64,000 nucleotides of DNA from Chlorogloea purpurea SAG 13.99 (GTDB lineage: Bacteria; Cyanobacteriota; Cyanobacteriia; Cyanobacteriales; Microcystaceae): positions 1 to 64,000 of the forward strand of contig JADQBB010000005.1 in the NCBI GenBank assembly GCA_016903695.1. Reading direction: 5' to 3'. A program made the position numbers and the translations under genes. Shown here piece by piece: positions 31,033 to 41,011 of this stretch. Under the pieces are notes generated by a model. That model was not told the origin of the DNA. It worked only from the letters and a program-made list of their open reading frames with translations, and searched no databases. The first letter of the stretch is position 1, and every line of letters begins with the position of its first letter.

Positions 31033-34000
31033 ATGTCTCATCTAGTTGTCAGCCCTAGCTTGCTCCAGCTTTCAAATTATCCAATTAAGTTGTTGATCTT
31101 GGATGATTCGGCTATCGACCGTCAAATCTATATTCGCTACTTACGATCTGGCGATGCCAACTACCATATTCTAGAAGCTGACTCTTTAAAGAAAGCTTTA
31201 CAGTTATGGCAAATGCAGAAACCAGACGTAGTGTTACTGGATTTGAACCTGCCCGACGGCAATGGATTAGACTTTTTAGAGAACATTAGGTCTGATTATC
31301 CTAGCGGGCAACTGCCCGTAATCGTCATCACTGGTCAAGCAGACGCGAGAGAGGCAGTTCGAGCGATGAAAATGGGGGCGGCGGACTATCAAGTTAAAGA
31401 AGATTTAACGAGGGATTCCCTACCCGGGAGCATCAGAAAGGCGAGAGAACGTAGCCGAATTTTCAATGAAAAATTAATCCGCTCGCAACAGCGGGCATCC
31501 TTGGTGGCAGAAGTGGCCTTGAGGATAAGGCAATCCCTGAATTTGGATGACGTGTTAACAGCGATCGTTCAGGAAGTGAGACAATTTCTCTCCACCCACA
31601 GAGTGCTGGTTTATCAATTTAACGCCGATATGTCCGGTGTAGTAGTAGCCGAGTCAGTGGAAGCGCCCTGGATTTCCTGCCTCAACGCCGAGATAGTGGA
31701 CACTTGTTTCCGGGATAATATGGGCGGTGAGTATCGCGAGGGAAGGATTTTTATAGCCGATGATATTTATAAAGCTAACTTGAACCCCTGTCATCTAGAG
31801 TTATTAGAAAAGTTTCAAGTACGAGCCAATCTAGTAGTGCCGATTCTCCTATCTCAAGGCTCAACTAATGTCCTCTGGGGCTTACTCATCGCCCATCATT
31901 GCGGGGATGTGCCCCGTCACTGGCAAGACGGGGATATGCAACTACTAAGGGAGTTAGCGGTACAATCAGCGATCGCTATCCAGCAAGCTAAGCTGTATCA
32001 AGATTTACAGAATCTCAATAGCTCTTTAGAAGCGCAAGTGGAAGAGCGTACTAAGGCTTTAACCACGAGCGAGAGGAAATACCGGGCTATTTTCAATAAC
32101 GCGATCGTGCTTACAGCAGTTTTAGACCTGAAAGGAACTCTTTTGGAGGTGAATCAAACCGCGCTGACCTTTAAAGGTTTACGGTTAGAGGAAGTGATCG
32201 GTCAACCTTTCTGGCAAACGCCCTGGTGGGATATTTCCGGGGAAGTACGCAATCGTCTCAGAGAGCAAATAGCCCAAACCGCTAAGGGAGAATCGGTTCG
32301 TTCCGAGATAGAAGTATTAGACGGGAGGGGTGAAAGGGTTCCCGTTGATTTCTCCCTGCGCCCTCTCAGGAATGAACGGGGGGAGATAGTGATGCTCATC
32401 GCTGAAGGGCGGGATATTAGAGTCACCAAACAAAACGAAGCTACTTTAAAATTTCAAGCGCAAATTCTCGATCAGATCAACGATGGGGTTATTTCCACAG
32501 ATCTTAACGGTATTATTTGCAGCTGGAATCGGGGAGCGGAGAAACTATACGGTTACACCGCAGAAGAAACTATCGGTCAGAATATCTCTTTCCTTTACGA
32601 TGACCCTAGAGAATTTTCCACTCAACTTCTAAAACCTATCCTCGAAAAAAATCATCACGAGATAGAATTACGAACGAGATCTAAAACCGGACAGCTTATT
32701 TATGTGAGCCTGCGTCTTTCCACGGTTCGCAACGAACGGGGGGAAGTAACCTGGTTGATCGGTTGTGCCAATGACATCAGCCAACGCAAACAAGCAGAAA
32801 TTGCCCTGCGTAATAGCGAAGCAGCACTGCGACGCAGTGAAGAATTTAACCGTTTAGCGGTGGAAGCAAGCCGTATAGGAACTTGGGATTTAATCTTACC
32901 CGCTAACACCTGCATCATGTCTTCTGGGATGGTGGCTTTAATGGACTATCGTCCACGGCAAACTCAAGTATCGATAAGCCAGTGGCAGGCTTCCGTAATT
33001 ACCGAAGATATGCCCCTATTTAAAGCGGCCCTGAAAAAAACGATCGAGGAAAATGTTCCAGTTAATGTGGAATATAGAATTAAACTGCAGGATGGCAGTA
33101 TTCGCTGGTTACATTCAAGGGGGGGATTGACCAAGAATGAATTCGGTCAACCGGTACGCATCAGGGGTGCTTCTATTGATATTAGTGAAAGCAAACAATT
33201 GGAGTTGGCCCGCCAAGAAGCGGAAATTCAACTACAACAACTCAATCAAGAACTAGAAGCGATCGTCGGGAAACGAACCGCTCAATTACAACAAACGAAC
33301 GAGGAATTAGCCCGTGCCACCCGCCTCAAGGATGAATTTCTAGCCAACATGAGTCATGAACTGCGAACACCCTTGAACGCGATTTTAGGATTATCGGAAG
33401 CTTTACTAGAAGGGATTATCGGGCCCCTCAACGAACGACAGAAGAAATCGATAGACACGATCGAAAGAAGCGGTGCGCACCTTTTAGAACTAATCACCGA
33501 TATTCTCGATCTAGCCAAGATTTCTTCTGGCAAGATGGAGCTTAATTTAAGCCCTATGCCGGTAGAAAGTCTCTGTGACTCCAGTTTAGTGATGGTCAAA
33601 CAACAAGCCTTTCAAAAACACATAACGATTGCTAGCGATATTCCCGAAGGATTAAAATCTATCCTCGTCGATCAGCGGCAGATGCGACAGGTGCTGATTA
33701 ACTTGTTGAGTAACGCCATCAAATTCACACTCCCAGGCGGTCAAGTGAGCTTGAAAGTCGGAGTAGTGGGCGGCGCTACTGGCAGGGGTTCAGTTTCCAT
33801 CCCCGATTCCGTCAACCGCCAATACTCATCGCTGATTGTATTTCAAGTGACGGATACGGGTATCGGTATCGCCCCGGAGGATATAGAAAAGCTATTCGAC
33901 CCCTTCGTGCAGATAGATAGTAGTTTGAACCGTCAGCAAAACGGCACAGGATTAGGTCTAGCCTTGGTGAAACGAATCACGGAATTACACGGGGGTAAAA

Positions 34001-34512
34001 TTGTAGTCGAGAGCCAACCCGAACGAGGTAGCACTTTTACCGTGGTTTTGCCTTATAATAACCCCGCCCCACATTCTGTGAATTTACCACTAGAAAAGGT
34101 AAAGACCTCATCGGCTTACAACAGGGAGAAATCTCCTAACTGCCCGGTGATCTTGTTAGCGGAAGACAACGAAGCTAATATCGTTACCTTCAGTAACTAT
34201 CTAATAGCACAGAAGTATAAATTAGTCATCGCTAGAAATGGACTCGAAGCGGTGGCTTTAACCCATTCCCAACAGCCGGATCTAATCTTGATGGATCTGC
34301 AAATGCCGGAAATGGACGGATTTGAGGCGATTAAAACGATACGTGCCGACGAGCGCTTCCATCGTATCCCGATCATCGCTCTTTCCGCTCTAGCCATGCC
34401 AAGCGATCGAGAAAAGTGTCTCGCTAATGGTGCTAACGAGTACCTCAGCAAACCGGTAAGGCTTAGAAAATTAATCGAGGCGATCGAACAAATCTTTGAA
34501 GCCGGTAAGTAG
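31033..34512 (+). CDS. Hybrid histidine kinase with cyanobacteriochrome-type GAF
   Basis: A 1159-residue cytoplasmic hybrid kinase. Order: receiver (about 17-135, phospho-acceptor Asp70), GAF (about 165-320), three PAS domains (about 345-465, 470-585, 605-720), HisKA (His775 in NMSHELRTP), HATPase (NLLSNAIKF, DTGIGI, GTGLGLAL), and a C-terminal receiver (Asp1088). The GAF has DTCF at 223-226 and PCHLELLEKFQVRANLVVPI with Cys253-His254, then LWGLLIAHHC. This is the cysteine pair of DXCF cyanobacteriochromes, which bind a bilin and sense blue/green to teal light. No membrane segments. A REC-GGDEF-EAL gene follows 215-260 bases later. Confidence 0.9.
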   Translation: MSHLVVSPSLLQLSNYPIKLLILDDSAIDRQIYIRYLRSGDANYHILEADSLKKALQLWQMQKPDVVLLDLNLPDGNGLDFLENIRSDYPSGQLPVIVITGQADAREAVRAMKMGAADYQVKEDLTRDSLPGSIRKARERSRIFNEKLIRSQQRASLVAEVALRIRQSLNLDDVLTAIVQEVRQFLSTHRVLVYQFNADMSGVVVAESVEAPWISCLNAEIVDTCFRDNMGGEYREGRIFIADDIYKANLNPCHLELLEKFQVRANLVVPILLSQGSTNVLWGLLIAHHCGDVPRHWQDGDMQLLRELAVQSAIAIQQAKLYQDLQNLNSSLEAQVEERTKALTTSERKYRAIFNNAIVLTAVLDLKGTLLEVNQTALTFKGLRLEEVIGQPFWQTPWWDISGEVRNRLREQIAQTAKGESVRSEIEVLDGRGERVPVDFSLRPLRNERGEIVMLIAEGRDIRVTKQNEATLKFQAQILDQINDGVISTDLNGIICSWNRGAEKLYGYTAEETIGQNISFLYDDPREFSTQLLKPILEKNHHEIELRTRSKTGQLIYVSLRLSTVRNERGEVTWLIGCANDISQRKQAEIALRNSEAALRRSEEFNRLAVEASRIGTWDLILPANTCIMSSGMVALMDYRPRQTQVSISQWQASVITEDMPLFKAALKKTIEENVPVNVEYRIKLQDGSIRWLHSRGGLTKNEFGQPVRIRGASIDISESKQLELARQEAEIQLQQLNQELEAIVGKRTAQLQQTNEELARATRLKDEFLANMSHELRTPLNAILGLSEALLEGIIGPLNERQKKSIDTIERSGAHLLELITDILDLAKISSGKMELNLSPMPVESLCDSSLVMVKQQAFQKHITIASDIPEGLKSILVDQRQMRQVLINLLSNAIKFTLPGGQVSLKVGVVGGATGRGSVSIPDSVNRQYSSLIVFQVTDTGIGIAPEDIEKLFDPFVQIDSSLNRQQNGTGLGLALVKRITELHGGKIVVESQPERGSTFTVVLPYNNPAPHSVNLPLEKVKTSSAYNREKSPNCPVILLAEDNEANIVTFSNYLIAQKYKLVIARNGLEAVALTHSQQPDLILMDLQMPEMDGFEAIKTIRADERFHRIPIIALSALAMPSDREKCLANGANEYLSKPVRLRKLIEAIEQIFEAGK

Positions 34513-34772
34513 GTTTATCATCCCGAATGTGCGTTAAACTAGTTGGGAATGAACAGGTCAATATGAACGATTATTGTCATTCATAATAGATAACTTTGTT
34601 GGCTAATAGAGCATTAATTGCTATTATTAAACGACTCAAAATTCCGCTTGCAAAATTGAATCCACAATACGCTCAAATTTCCCTATAAAAAATAATTAAC
34701 TGCCATAGTTTTTAATTTGCGACTGCAATGGTAACTATCGGTTTGTATCAAAATCAACTCATCTTCAACAAA

Positions 34773-36518
34773 ATGTTTTCTATCCTTATTGTGGACGACG
34801 AACCCTATAACTTTGATGTAATTGAAAATTTCTTAACCCATCCAGATTATCAATTACACTATGTGGCCAGCGGTCAAGAAGCTATCTCTCAATTAGAAGT
34901 ATTCGAGCCGGATCTGATCATGCTTGATGTAATGATGCCTAGTATGGATGGGATTATTACCTGCCAGAAGATAAAATCCTTACCTAGATGGGAAAAAGTG
35001 CCGATTATCGCCGTTACCGCCTTGGCGACAAAAGAATCTCTAGCGCGATGCTTGAGCGCGGGGGCCGATGATTTCATCAGTAAACCGGTGAATCGTCTGG
35101 AGTTACAAGCGAGAGTGCGCTCCATGTTACGTATCCGCGAGCAATATCTACAGCTAAAAGCCTTTAACACCAAATTAGAGCTGACGGTAAAACAGAGAAC
35201 GGCTCGATTACGATCGATGATTTTCCAAGACACCTTGACCGGCTTACCGAGTCGCTCGTTTTTATTACATAAACTGGCGGAGTCGATCAGGAATGGTTAT
35301 TATTCATTCGCTTTGATCTATCTCGATTGCGATCAATTCAAACTGATTAACGGTTCCTTCGGTCACGCGGTGGGAGATAATCTTTTATTGGCCGTGGCGC
35401 AACGTCTACGGCAACATTTAGGACAGAACGATTTCCTGGCGAGGGTAGGAGAAGACGAGTTCTGCTTTTTATTGAAAGGCATAAAGAACGAAAGCAATTT
35501 AGATTCTTTCATCCAAAATTTAATGAAAAGTTTTGCGACACCTTTTTCTGTGGCCAATCGGGATATTTTTCTCACCGTCTCCATGGGAGCCACTTTAGGA
35601 GATAAAGTTTATCGTAAGCCGGAAGAACCTTTACAAGACGCGGATACCGCCATGTATCAGGCGAAATCTCGCGGCAGAGGTAATTATCAACTTTTTGACC
35701 GTCAGATCCATTTGGAGGTATTAAGCCGTTTAACTTTAGAGAACGATTTACAAACTGCCTTGGAACAAGAGCAATTTATCACCTATTATCAACCGATCGT
35801 CCATTTGGAAACGAGAAAGGTAGTGGGGTTTGAAGCCTTGATCCGCTGGCAACATCCCAGGCGAGGTTTAGTTATGCCGGTGGACTTCATCGGTTCTCTA
35901 GAAATGACGGGGGCAATTATTCCCGTGGGGATGATAATACTAAGACAGGCCTGTCAACAACTATGGCTCTGGCAGGAACAAACCCACAATAATCTTTTCA
36001 TGAGCGTGAATCTCTCGGTGCGACAGTTCGCCTGTCCCACTCTAGTGGGTGATATTAAACGGATATTGAAGGAAACCGGTATCAATCCGGCCCAACTGAA
36101 ACTAGAAATCACGGAAACGACGCTCATGGAAAATAAAGAAAACGTCCTCGCCGTGATTGAAGAGTTAAGGAAAGAGCTGATTCAAATTTCTCTAGATGAT
36201 TTCGGTACGGGATTTTCTTCTCTAGGTTCTCTTGAGCTTCTCCCCGTGAATAATCTCAAGATCGATCGTTCTTTCGTCAATAAAGTTAACGGTAAAAGCG
36301 GTGGTCATCACGTTCTCGAAGCTATAATCGCCATGAGTCAAGATTTGGGTCTATTAATCATCGCCGAGGGAGTGGAAACCACAGACCAGCTCGAATGGCT
36401 TAAAAAAACCGGTTGTCAATTCGGACAAGGTTATTTATTTTCTAAACCTCTACCCCCATCGGAAATTGAATCTCTCTTTTTGAGGAAGCAAGAATTAGAA
36501 CTGAAAAAGTCTAATTAG
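34773..36518 (+). CDS. REC-GGDEF-EAL response regulator (c-di-GMP)
   Basis: About 581 residues. A receiver domain with phospho-acceptor DVMMPSMDG leads into a short coiled-coil linker, a GGDEF domain and an EAL domain. The GGDEF signature reads GEDEF and the inhibitory RxxD site is absent, so cyclase activity is uncertain. The EAL domain keeps FEALIRWQHP, EITETTLMEN and DDFGTGFSSL, so it may degrade c-di-GMP. I prefer ATG at 34773 (MFSILIVDDEP), where receiver homology starts; ATG at 34728 would add 15 residues. It follows the photoreceptor-like kinase, a probable phosphodonor (inference). Confidence 0.88.
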   Translation: MFSILIVDDEPYNFDVIENFLTHPDYQLHYVASGQEAISQLEVFEPDLIMLDVMMPSMDGIITCQKIKSLPRWEKVPIIAVTALATKESLARCLSAGADDFISKPVNRLELQARVRSMLRIREQYLQLKAFNTKLELTVKQRTARLRSMIFQDTLTGLPSRSFLLHKLAESIRNGYYSFALIYLDCDQFKLINGSFGHAVGDNLLLAVAQRLRQHLGQNDFLARVGEDEFCFLLKGIKNESNLDSFIQNLMKSFATPFSVANRDIFLTVSMGATLGDKVYRKPEEPLQDADTAMYQAKSRGRGNYQLFDRQIHLEVLSRLTLENDLQTALEQEQFITYYQPIVHLETRKVVGFEALIRWQHPRRGLVMPVDFIGSLEMTGAIIPVGMIILRQACQQLWLWQEQTHNNLFMSVNLSVRQFACPTLVGDIKRILKETGINPAQLKLEITETTLMENKENVLAVIEELRKELIQISLDDFGTGFSSLGSLELLPVNNLKIDRSFVNKVNGKSGGHHVLEAIIAMSQDLGLLIIAEGVETTDQLEWLKKTGCQFGQGYLFSKPLPPSEIESLFLRKQELELKKSN

Positions 36519-36569
36519 ATATATCGCACACCTTTACAATTAAAAGAGCGACTGGGAGAGGTTTTTTAA

Positions 36570-37505
36570 ATGGCTACAGGCATGATGATCGAGGGCAAAT
36601 GGATTAACGAAACCTACAAACTCGACGAGAAGGGCCGCTTCATGCGTACACCCACCAGTTTCCGTCGTCGCGTTACCAGTGATGGCAGTAGTGAATTTAC
36701 ACCCGACTTCGATCGCTATCACCTGTATGTTTCCTATGCCTGCCCCTGGGCGCACCGAACTTTAATCATGCGTCAATTGAAGGGTCTACAAGACGCTATT
36801 TCTATTTCCGTGGTCAGCCCTTTAATGCTAGACGATGGCTGGAGTTTCGAGCCTTTCCCCGACATAATACCGGATACTATCAACGGCGTTACTTATTTAA
36901 GAGATATTTACTCTAGCGCCGATCATCAATACACGGGGAGAGTAACAGTACCGATCCTCTGGGATAAGAAAACGGGTACGATCGTTAATAACGAATCGCG
37001 AGAAATTATCCGTATGCTCGATCACGAGTTTAATGGGATAGCCCAGAATAAAACCGATTTTTGTCCCGAAGAATTACGGGAAAGCGTCGATGAAACGATC
37101 GAGAAAATTTATCAACCTATAAATAATGGCGTTTATCGGGCCGGGTTCGCCCAATCCCAGGAAGCCTACGAAGAAGCGATCGAGCAACTGTTTTCGGCTT
37201 TAGATTATTGGGATAATATCCTCAGTCAAAAAGCCTATTTGTGCGGCGAACAACTCACGGAAGCCGATGTGTGTTTATTCACTACCCTGCTCAGATTCGA
37301 CCCGGTTTATTACGGATTTTTTAAATGTAATCTGCGTCATATTTGGGATTACGACAACTTGTGGCGTTATTTAAAAGTTATTTATCATTACGGCGGGATT
37401 AAAGAAACTTGTAATATGACCCATATCAAACATCATTACTATAGAAGTCATCCCCAAATTAACCCCAGCGGCATAGTACCAGTAGGGCCGATTTTTAACT
37501 TATGA
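36570..37505 (+). CDS. Glutathionyl-hydroquinone reductase
   Basis: A 311-residue Xi-class glutathione S-transferase that reduces glutathionyl-hydroquinones with glutathione. The catalytic cysteine is Cys58 in YACPWAHR, the family hallmark. The C-terminal helical domain ends with PVYYGFFKCNLRHI and NLWRYLKVIYHYGGIKETCNM, also typical. The 3' end overlaps cobA by four bases (ATGA), so the two genes are translationally coupled. That links it to siroheme/corrin synthesis by position; a direct metabolic link is not known. Confidence 0.92.
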   Translation: MATGMMIEGKWINETYKLDEKGRFMRTPTSFRRRVTSDGSSEFTPDFDRYHLYVSYACPWAHRTLIMRQLKGLQDAISISVVSPLMLDDGWSFEPFPDIIPDTINGVTYLRDIYSSADHQYTGRVTVPILWDKKTGTIVNNESREIIRMLDHEFNGIAQNKTDFCPEELRESVDETIEKIYQPINNGVYRAGFAQSQEAYEEAIEQLFSALDYWDNILSQKAYLCGEQLTEADVCLFTTLLRFDPVYYGFFKCNLRHIWDYDNLWRYLKVIYHYGGIKETCNMTHIKHHYYRSHPQINPSGIVPVGPIFNL

Positions 37506-38221
37506 AACTCGGTAAGGTTTATCTATTGGGGGCGGGGATAGGCGGTAAAGATTATCTGACCATACAAGCCGCTAAAATTCTCTCTAGGGCATCCGTTTTA
37601 ATCTATGATGCTTTAGTGGATGGAGAGTTATTAGAATTAGTTGCCGATGACTGTTTACGAATTGATGTAGGTAAGCGGGGGGGTTTACCCAGTACCGACC
37701 AAGAAACAATCAACGAACTGTTAGTGCGTTATTGCCGAGAAGGGAAAAGGGTAGTGAGGTTAAAAAGTGGAGACCCTGGAGTTTTCGGCCGTATATATCC
37801 AGAGATATTATCTCTACAAGAGGCTAACTGTGATTACGAACTTATACCAGGTATCTCTTCGGCTTTGGCCGCACCTCTATTGACGGGTATTCCCCTCACG
37901 GAAAAGGATATAAGTAGAGGTTTCACCGTTATCAGCGGTCATGAACCTCAATCCATGGATTGGGAAAGCTTGACGAAGATGGATACATTGGTGATTCTCA
38001 TGGGGGGTAGGTCATTGCGCTCCATAATCGATCGCTTGCGAATGTACGGGCGCGATGGGGAAGAATCGATCGCTATTATCCGTCACTGCGGTCGTCTTGA
38101 ACAACAGGTTTGGAAAGGAACGTTAAAAGATATAGTAGAAAAAACTGCTCAAATTTCCCTATCTCCTTGCGTTATTATTATCGGTCAAGTCGTAAGTTTA
38201 TGTCCTCCCAACTCCCCCTAG
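37502..38221 (+). CDS. cobA: Uroporphyrinogen-III C-methyltransferase
   Basis: The 239-residue enzyme (SUMT) adds two SAM-derived methyl groups to uroporphyrinogen III, giving precorrin-2 for siroheme and corrinoids. Family motifs are YLLGAGIGGKDYLT near the N-terminus (usual form GAGPGDPxLLT; Ile-Gly-Gly-Lys here is unusual), VYDALVD-like IYDALVD, VRLKSGDPGVFGR, GISSALAAP, GIPLTEKDISRGFTVISGH, and LVILMGGRS. Length is close to the normal 240-260. It overlaps the preceding reductase gene by four bases and hemD by 22 bases. Confidence 0.93.
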   Translation: MKLGKVYLLGAGIGGKDYLTIQAAKILSRASVLIYDALVDGELLELVADDCLRIDVGKRGGLPSTDQETINELLVRYCREGKRVVRLKSGDPGVFGRIYPEILSLQEANCDYELIPGISSALAAPLLTGIPLTEKDISRGFTVISGHEPQSMDWESLTKMDTLVILMGGRSLRSIIDRLRMYGRDGEESIAIIRHCGRLEQQVWKGTLKDIVEKTAQISLSPCVIIIGQVVSLCPPNSP

Positions 38222-38988
38222 AAAACATCACCATCATAGTAACTCGCGCCGCCGACCAATCGAGTCAATTTACTTTTCTACTGCAACAACAGGGGGCGAA
38301 AGTAATCGAAGTACCCGCGCTGGAAATCGGGCCCCCCTCCACTTGGCAGCCTTTAGACGCAGCGATTACAGAGTTAGATAATTTTGATTGGCTGATTCTC
38401 ACTTCCGCCAATGGTGTCGATTCTTTTTACCATCGCCTCGTTAAGTCTCAAAAAACCTCGCAAGATTTAGGAGGTTTAAAAATAGCCGTGGTGGGAAAGA
38501 AAACCGCCGCCACTTTAGAAAAATACTCCCTGAAAGCGGATTTTATCCCTCCCAACTACATAGCCGACGCTTTAATCTCTAACTTTCCCGAAGAGATAGC
38601 TGGCAAAAAAATATTATTTCCACGGGTAGAAACGGGAGGCAGAGAAGTATTAGTAAAAGAATTAACCGCCGCAGGGGCAAAAATTATAGAAGTAGCGGCC
38701 TATGAATCAGGATGCCCACAAAAAATAGACCCCGAAGCTTGGCTGACCCTACAAAGAAATGAAGTCCATATTATTACCTTTGCTAGTTCCAAAACCGTAC
38801 AAAACTTTCACACTTTAATACAAAAAGAAAATCCTCAATTCACGCTGACGGGCATAGCTATAGGCTCGATCGGCCCGCAAACTTCTAAAACCTGTCAAGA
38901 ATTATTCGGACGAGTAGATATAGAAGCGGGGGAATACACCTTAGAAGGCTTAACTGCCGCCCTGATAAATTGGGTAAATAAAAAATAA
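38200..38988 (+). CDS. hemD: Uroporphyrinogen-III synthase
   Basis: A 262-residue HemD that closes hydroxymethylbilane with inversion of ring D. HemD families are poorly conserved, but VTRAADQSSQFTFLLQQQGAKVIEVPALEI, DWLILTSANGVDSFYHRL, VGKKTAATLEKYSLKADFIP, FPRVETGGREVL and ITFASSKTVQNF fit. The start is the ATG at 38200, which overlaps the end of cobA by 22 bases; a longer open frame extends upstream but lacks homology. It is convergent with ruvB, two bases between stops. Confidence 0.9.
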   Translation: MSSQLPLENITIIVTRAADQSSQFTFLLQQQGAKVIEVPALEIGPPSTWQPLDAAITELDNFDWLILTSANGVDSFYHRLVKSQKTSQDLGGLKIAVVGKKTAATLEKYSLKADFIPPNYIADALISNFPEEIAGKKILFPRVETGGREVLVKELTAAGAKIIEVAAYESGCPQKIDPEAWLTLQRNEVHIITFASSKTVQNFHTLIQKENPQFTLTGIAIGSIGPQTSKTCQELFGRVDIEAGEYTLEGLTAALINWVNKK

Positions 38989-38990
38989 GT

Positions 38991-40079
38991 TCAACGATTA
39001 TATAATTCGCCTAAAGGTAACTGAACTTGATAGGACTGTCCTTGTAACTTTAAATGTTCATAAGCTAACTCGGTTGCTACTCTACCCCTGGAAGTGCGAT
39101 TGAGAAAACCTATTTGTAATAAATAAGGTTCGTACACATCCTCGATCGTGCGACTATCTTCTCCTGTAGCTGCGGCGATCGATTCAATGCCTACCGGCCC
39201 GCCTTTAAACTGTTGGATGATAGCACCCAAAACTAACCTATCCGTCCAATCCAACCCCATCTTATCTACATTTAACTTATCCAAGGCTTCATCGGCTAAC
39301 TTTCCTGTGATTATCTTTTTACCTTTTACTTGGATATAATCGCGAACCCTCTTTAAAAGTCGGTTAGCGATTCTCGGTGTGCCTCTCGAACGTTTGGCGA
39401 TTTCCTCACAGCCACTTTCATCGATTTTCACGTTAATAATCTTGCTCGTTCTTTCAATGATCTTACTCAATTCTGCCGGGGTATAAAAACGCAATCTTTG
39501 AATCAGTCCGAATCTATCGCGCAGAGGCGAAGTTAAAGATCCGACTTTAGTAGTAGCACCGATTAAAGTAAATTTGGGTAAGGAAATACTGCGAATTTTT
39601 GCACTCTGCCCCTTGCCGATAGTGACATCGAGGCGATAATCTTCCATCGCCGGATACAGCAATTCCTCTGTCATGCGATTGAGGCGGTGTATCTCATCGA
39701 TAAAAAGTATATCCCCCGGCTGTAAACCTATTAACAAGCCGGTTATGTCCCTCGGTCTTTCTAGGGCGGGCGCGGCGGTGATTTTACATTTAACACCCAT
39801 TTCGGCGGCGAGAATTAAAGACATAGTTGTTTTTCCCAACCCTGGAGGGCCATATAATAACAGATGGTCTAGGGCTTCTCCTCTGGCTTTGGCGGCGGCG
39901 ATGGTAATTTTGAGCGTGTCTTTTAAATCTTCTTGACCGATGTAGTCGTCTAGAGATGCGGGGCGGATCGAGTCTTCCGCGCTTTCTGTCTCGGCGGCGG
40001 CTAGTTTAACGTCTAGAAGATTGTCAGCCGGGGAGTCGTCTTGGTTGGGGGTGACGGAGTTCGATCGATTTAGTGCCAT
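38991..40079 (-). CDS. ruvB: Holliday junction branch-migration helicase RuvB
   Basis: RuvB is the hexameric AAA+ motor that moves Holliday junctions with RuvA. The 362-residue protein carries the Walker [10 protein letters not shown], Walker B FIDEIHRL, the arginine-finger region [11 protein letters not shown], sensor 2 [16 protein letters not shown] and the C-terminal winged-helix [33 protein letters not shown] polar N-terminal extension of about 45 residues precedes the conserved [11 protein letters not shown]. It is divergent from hisF with 21 bases between start codons. Confidence 0.97.
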   Translation of the reverse strand: MALNRSNSVTPNQDDSPADNLLDVKLAAAETESAEDSIRPASLDDYIGQEDLKDTLKITIAAAKARGEALDHLLLYGPPGLGKTTMSLILAAEMGVKCKITAAPALERPRDITGLLIGLQPGDILFIDEIHRLNRMTEELLYPAMEDYRLDVTIGKGQSAKIRSISLPKFTLIGATTKVGSLTSPLRDRFGLIQRLRFYTPAELSKIIERTSKIINVKIDESGCEEIAKRSRGTPRIANRLLKRVRDYIQVKGKKIITGKLADEALDKLNVDKMGLDWTDRLVLGAIIQQFKGGPVGIESIAAATGEDSRTIEDVYEPYLLQIGFLNRTSRGRVATELAYEHLKLQGQSYQVQLPLGELYNR

Positions 40080-40100
40080 TATGATTGGGAGTGTGGGTGT

Positions 40101-40874
40101 ATGTTAGCGAAACGGATTCTACCTTGTTTAGATGTTAAGGGCGGGCGAGTGGTCAAGGGGGTGAATTTCGTCGATCTCCGGGATGCGGGCGACCCGGTAG
40201 AGTTGGCGCGCCTTTATAATGAAGCGGGGGCTGATGAATTGGTGTTTTTGGATATTACGGCCACCAGTGAAGATCGCGACACTATTATAGATGTAGTCTA
40301 TCGCACGGCGGAACAAGTGTTTATTCCTTTGACGGTGGGCGGCGGTATTCAATCCTTAGAGAATATTAAAAATTTGTTAAGAGCCGGGGCGGATAAGGTG
40401 AGTCTTAATTCGGCGGCGGTGCGGAATCCCGATTTAATTAATGAGGCGGCCGATCGCTTCGGGAAACAGTGTATCGTGGTGGCTATAGACGCAAGAAGGC
40501 GTGAGGATAAGGATAATCCGGGTTGGGACGTGTATGTTAAGGGTGGCAGGGAAAATACGGGGATTGACGCAATTTTTTGGGCCCGAGATGTGGTGCGTCG
40601 GGGCGCAGGTGAGTTATTGATAACCAGTATGGACGCGGATGGCACTCAGGCAGGGTACGATCTGCAGTTAACGAGAACGATCGCTGATATGGTGGAAATT
40701 CCCGTGATCGCGTCCGGGGGTGCGGGCAATTGTCAGCACATCTACGAAGCTTTGACCGAGGGCAGGGCGGAAGCCGCTTTATTAGCTTCCCTCTTACACT
40801 ACGGGCAGTTAACGATCGCTGAAGTTAAGCAATATTTACGGGGTCATGGGGTAGCGATTCGAGAAATTGATTAG
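40101..40874 (+). CDS. hisF: Imidazole glycerol phosphate synthase, HisF subunit
   Basis: HisF is the cyclase subunit of imidazole glycerol phosphate synthase, which uses ammonia from HisH to make IGP and AICAR in histidine synthesis. The 257-residue TIM barrel starts [19 protein letters not shown] with the catalytic Asp11 and has VVAIDARR (second catalytic Asp, near 130) and VIASGGAGN and [15 protein letters not shown] late phosphate-binding loops. No other his gene is near. The 21-base gap to ruvB is too short for two independent promoters. Confidence 0.98.
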   Translation: MLAKRILPCLDVKGGRVVKGVNFVDLRDAGDPVELARLYNEAGADELVFLDITATSEDRDTIIDVVYRTAEQVFIPLTVGGGIQSLENIKNLLRAGADKVSLNSAAVRNPDLINEAADRFGKQCIVVAIDARRREDKDNPGWDVYVKGGRENTGIDAIFWARDVVRRGAGELLITSMDADGTQAGYDLQLTRTIADMVEIPVIASGGAGNCQHIYEALTEGRAEAALLASLLHYGQLTIAEVKQYLRGHGVAIREID

Positions 40875-40929
40875 TTTTTTTAAAGGATGTAATTAAATTT
40901 ACTGACTCATATCCCTAGAAACCAGTACC

Positions 40930-40960
40930 ATTGAGGGTTGCGCCTCAATAAATAATTTTT
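40930..40960 (+). terminator. Possible hisF terminator
   Basis: ATTGAGG and CCTCAAT (40930-40949) form a 7-bp stem with a six-base loop, followed by AAATAATTTTT. It lies 55 bases behind the hisF stop and before the small membrane protein gene. Confidence 0.45.
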
Positions 40961-41011
40961 GCGCTTCATAAATATGTATTAGAATAGAGAAAACTTAATA
41001 TTTTTTAAAAT

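Noticed and set aside
38110-38199. Upstream extension of hemD
   Set aside because: Lies wholly inside cobA and reads as a basic, non-conserved tail; homology starts at the ATG at 38200.
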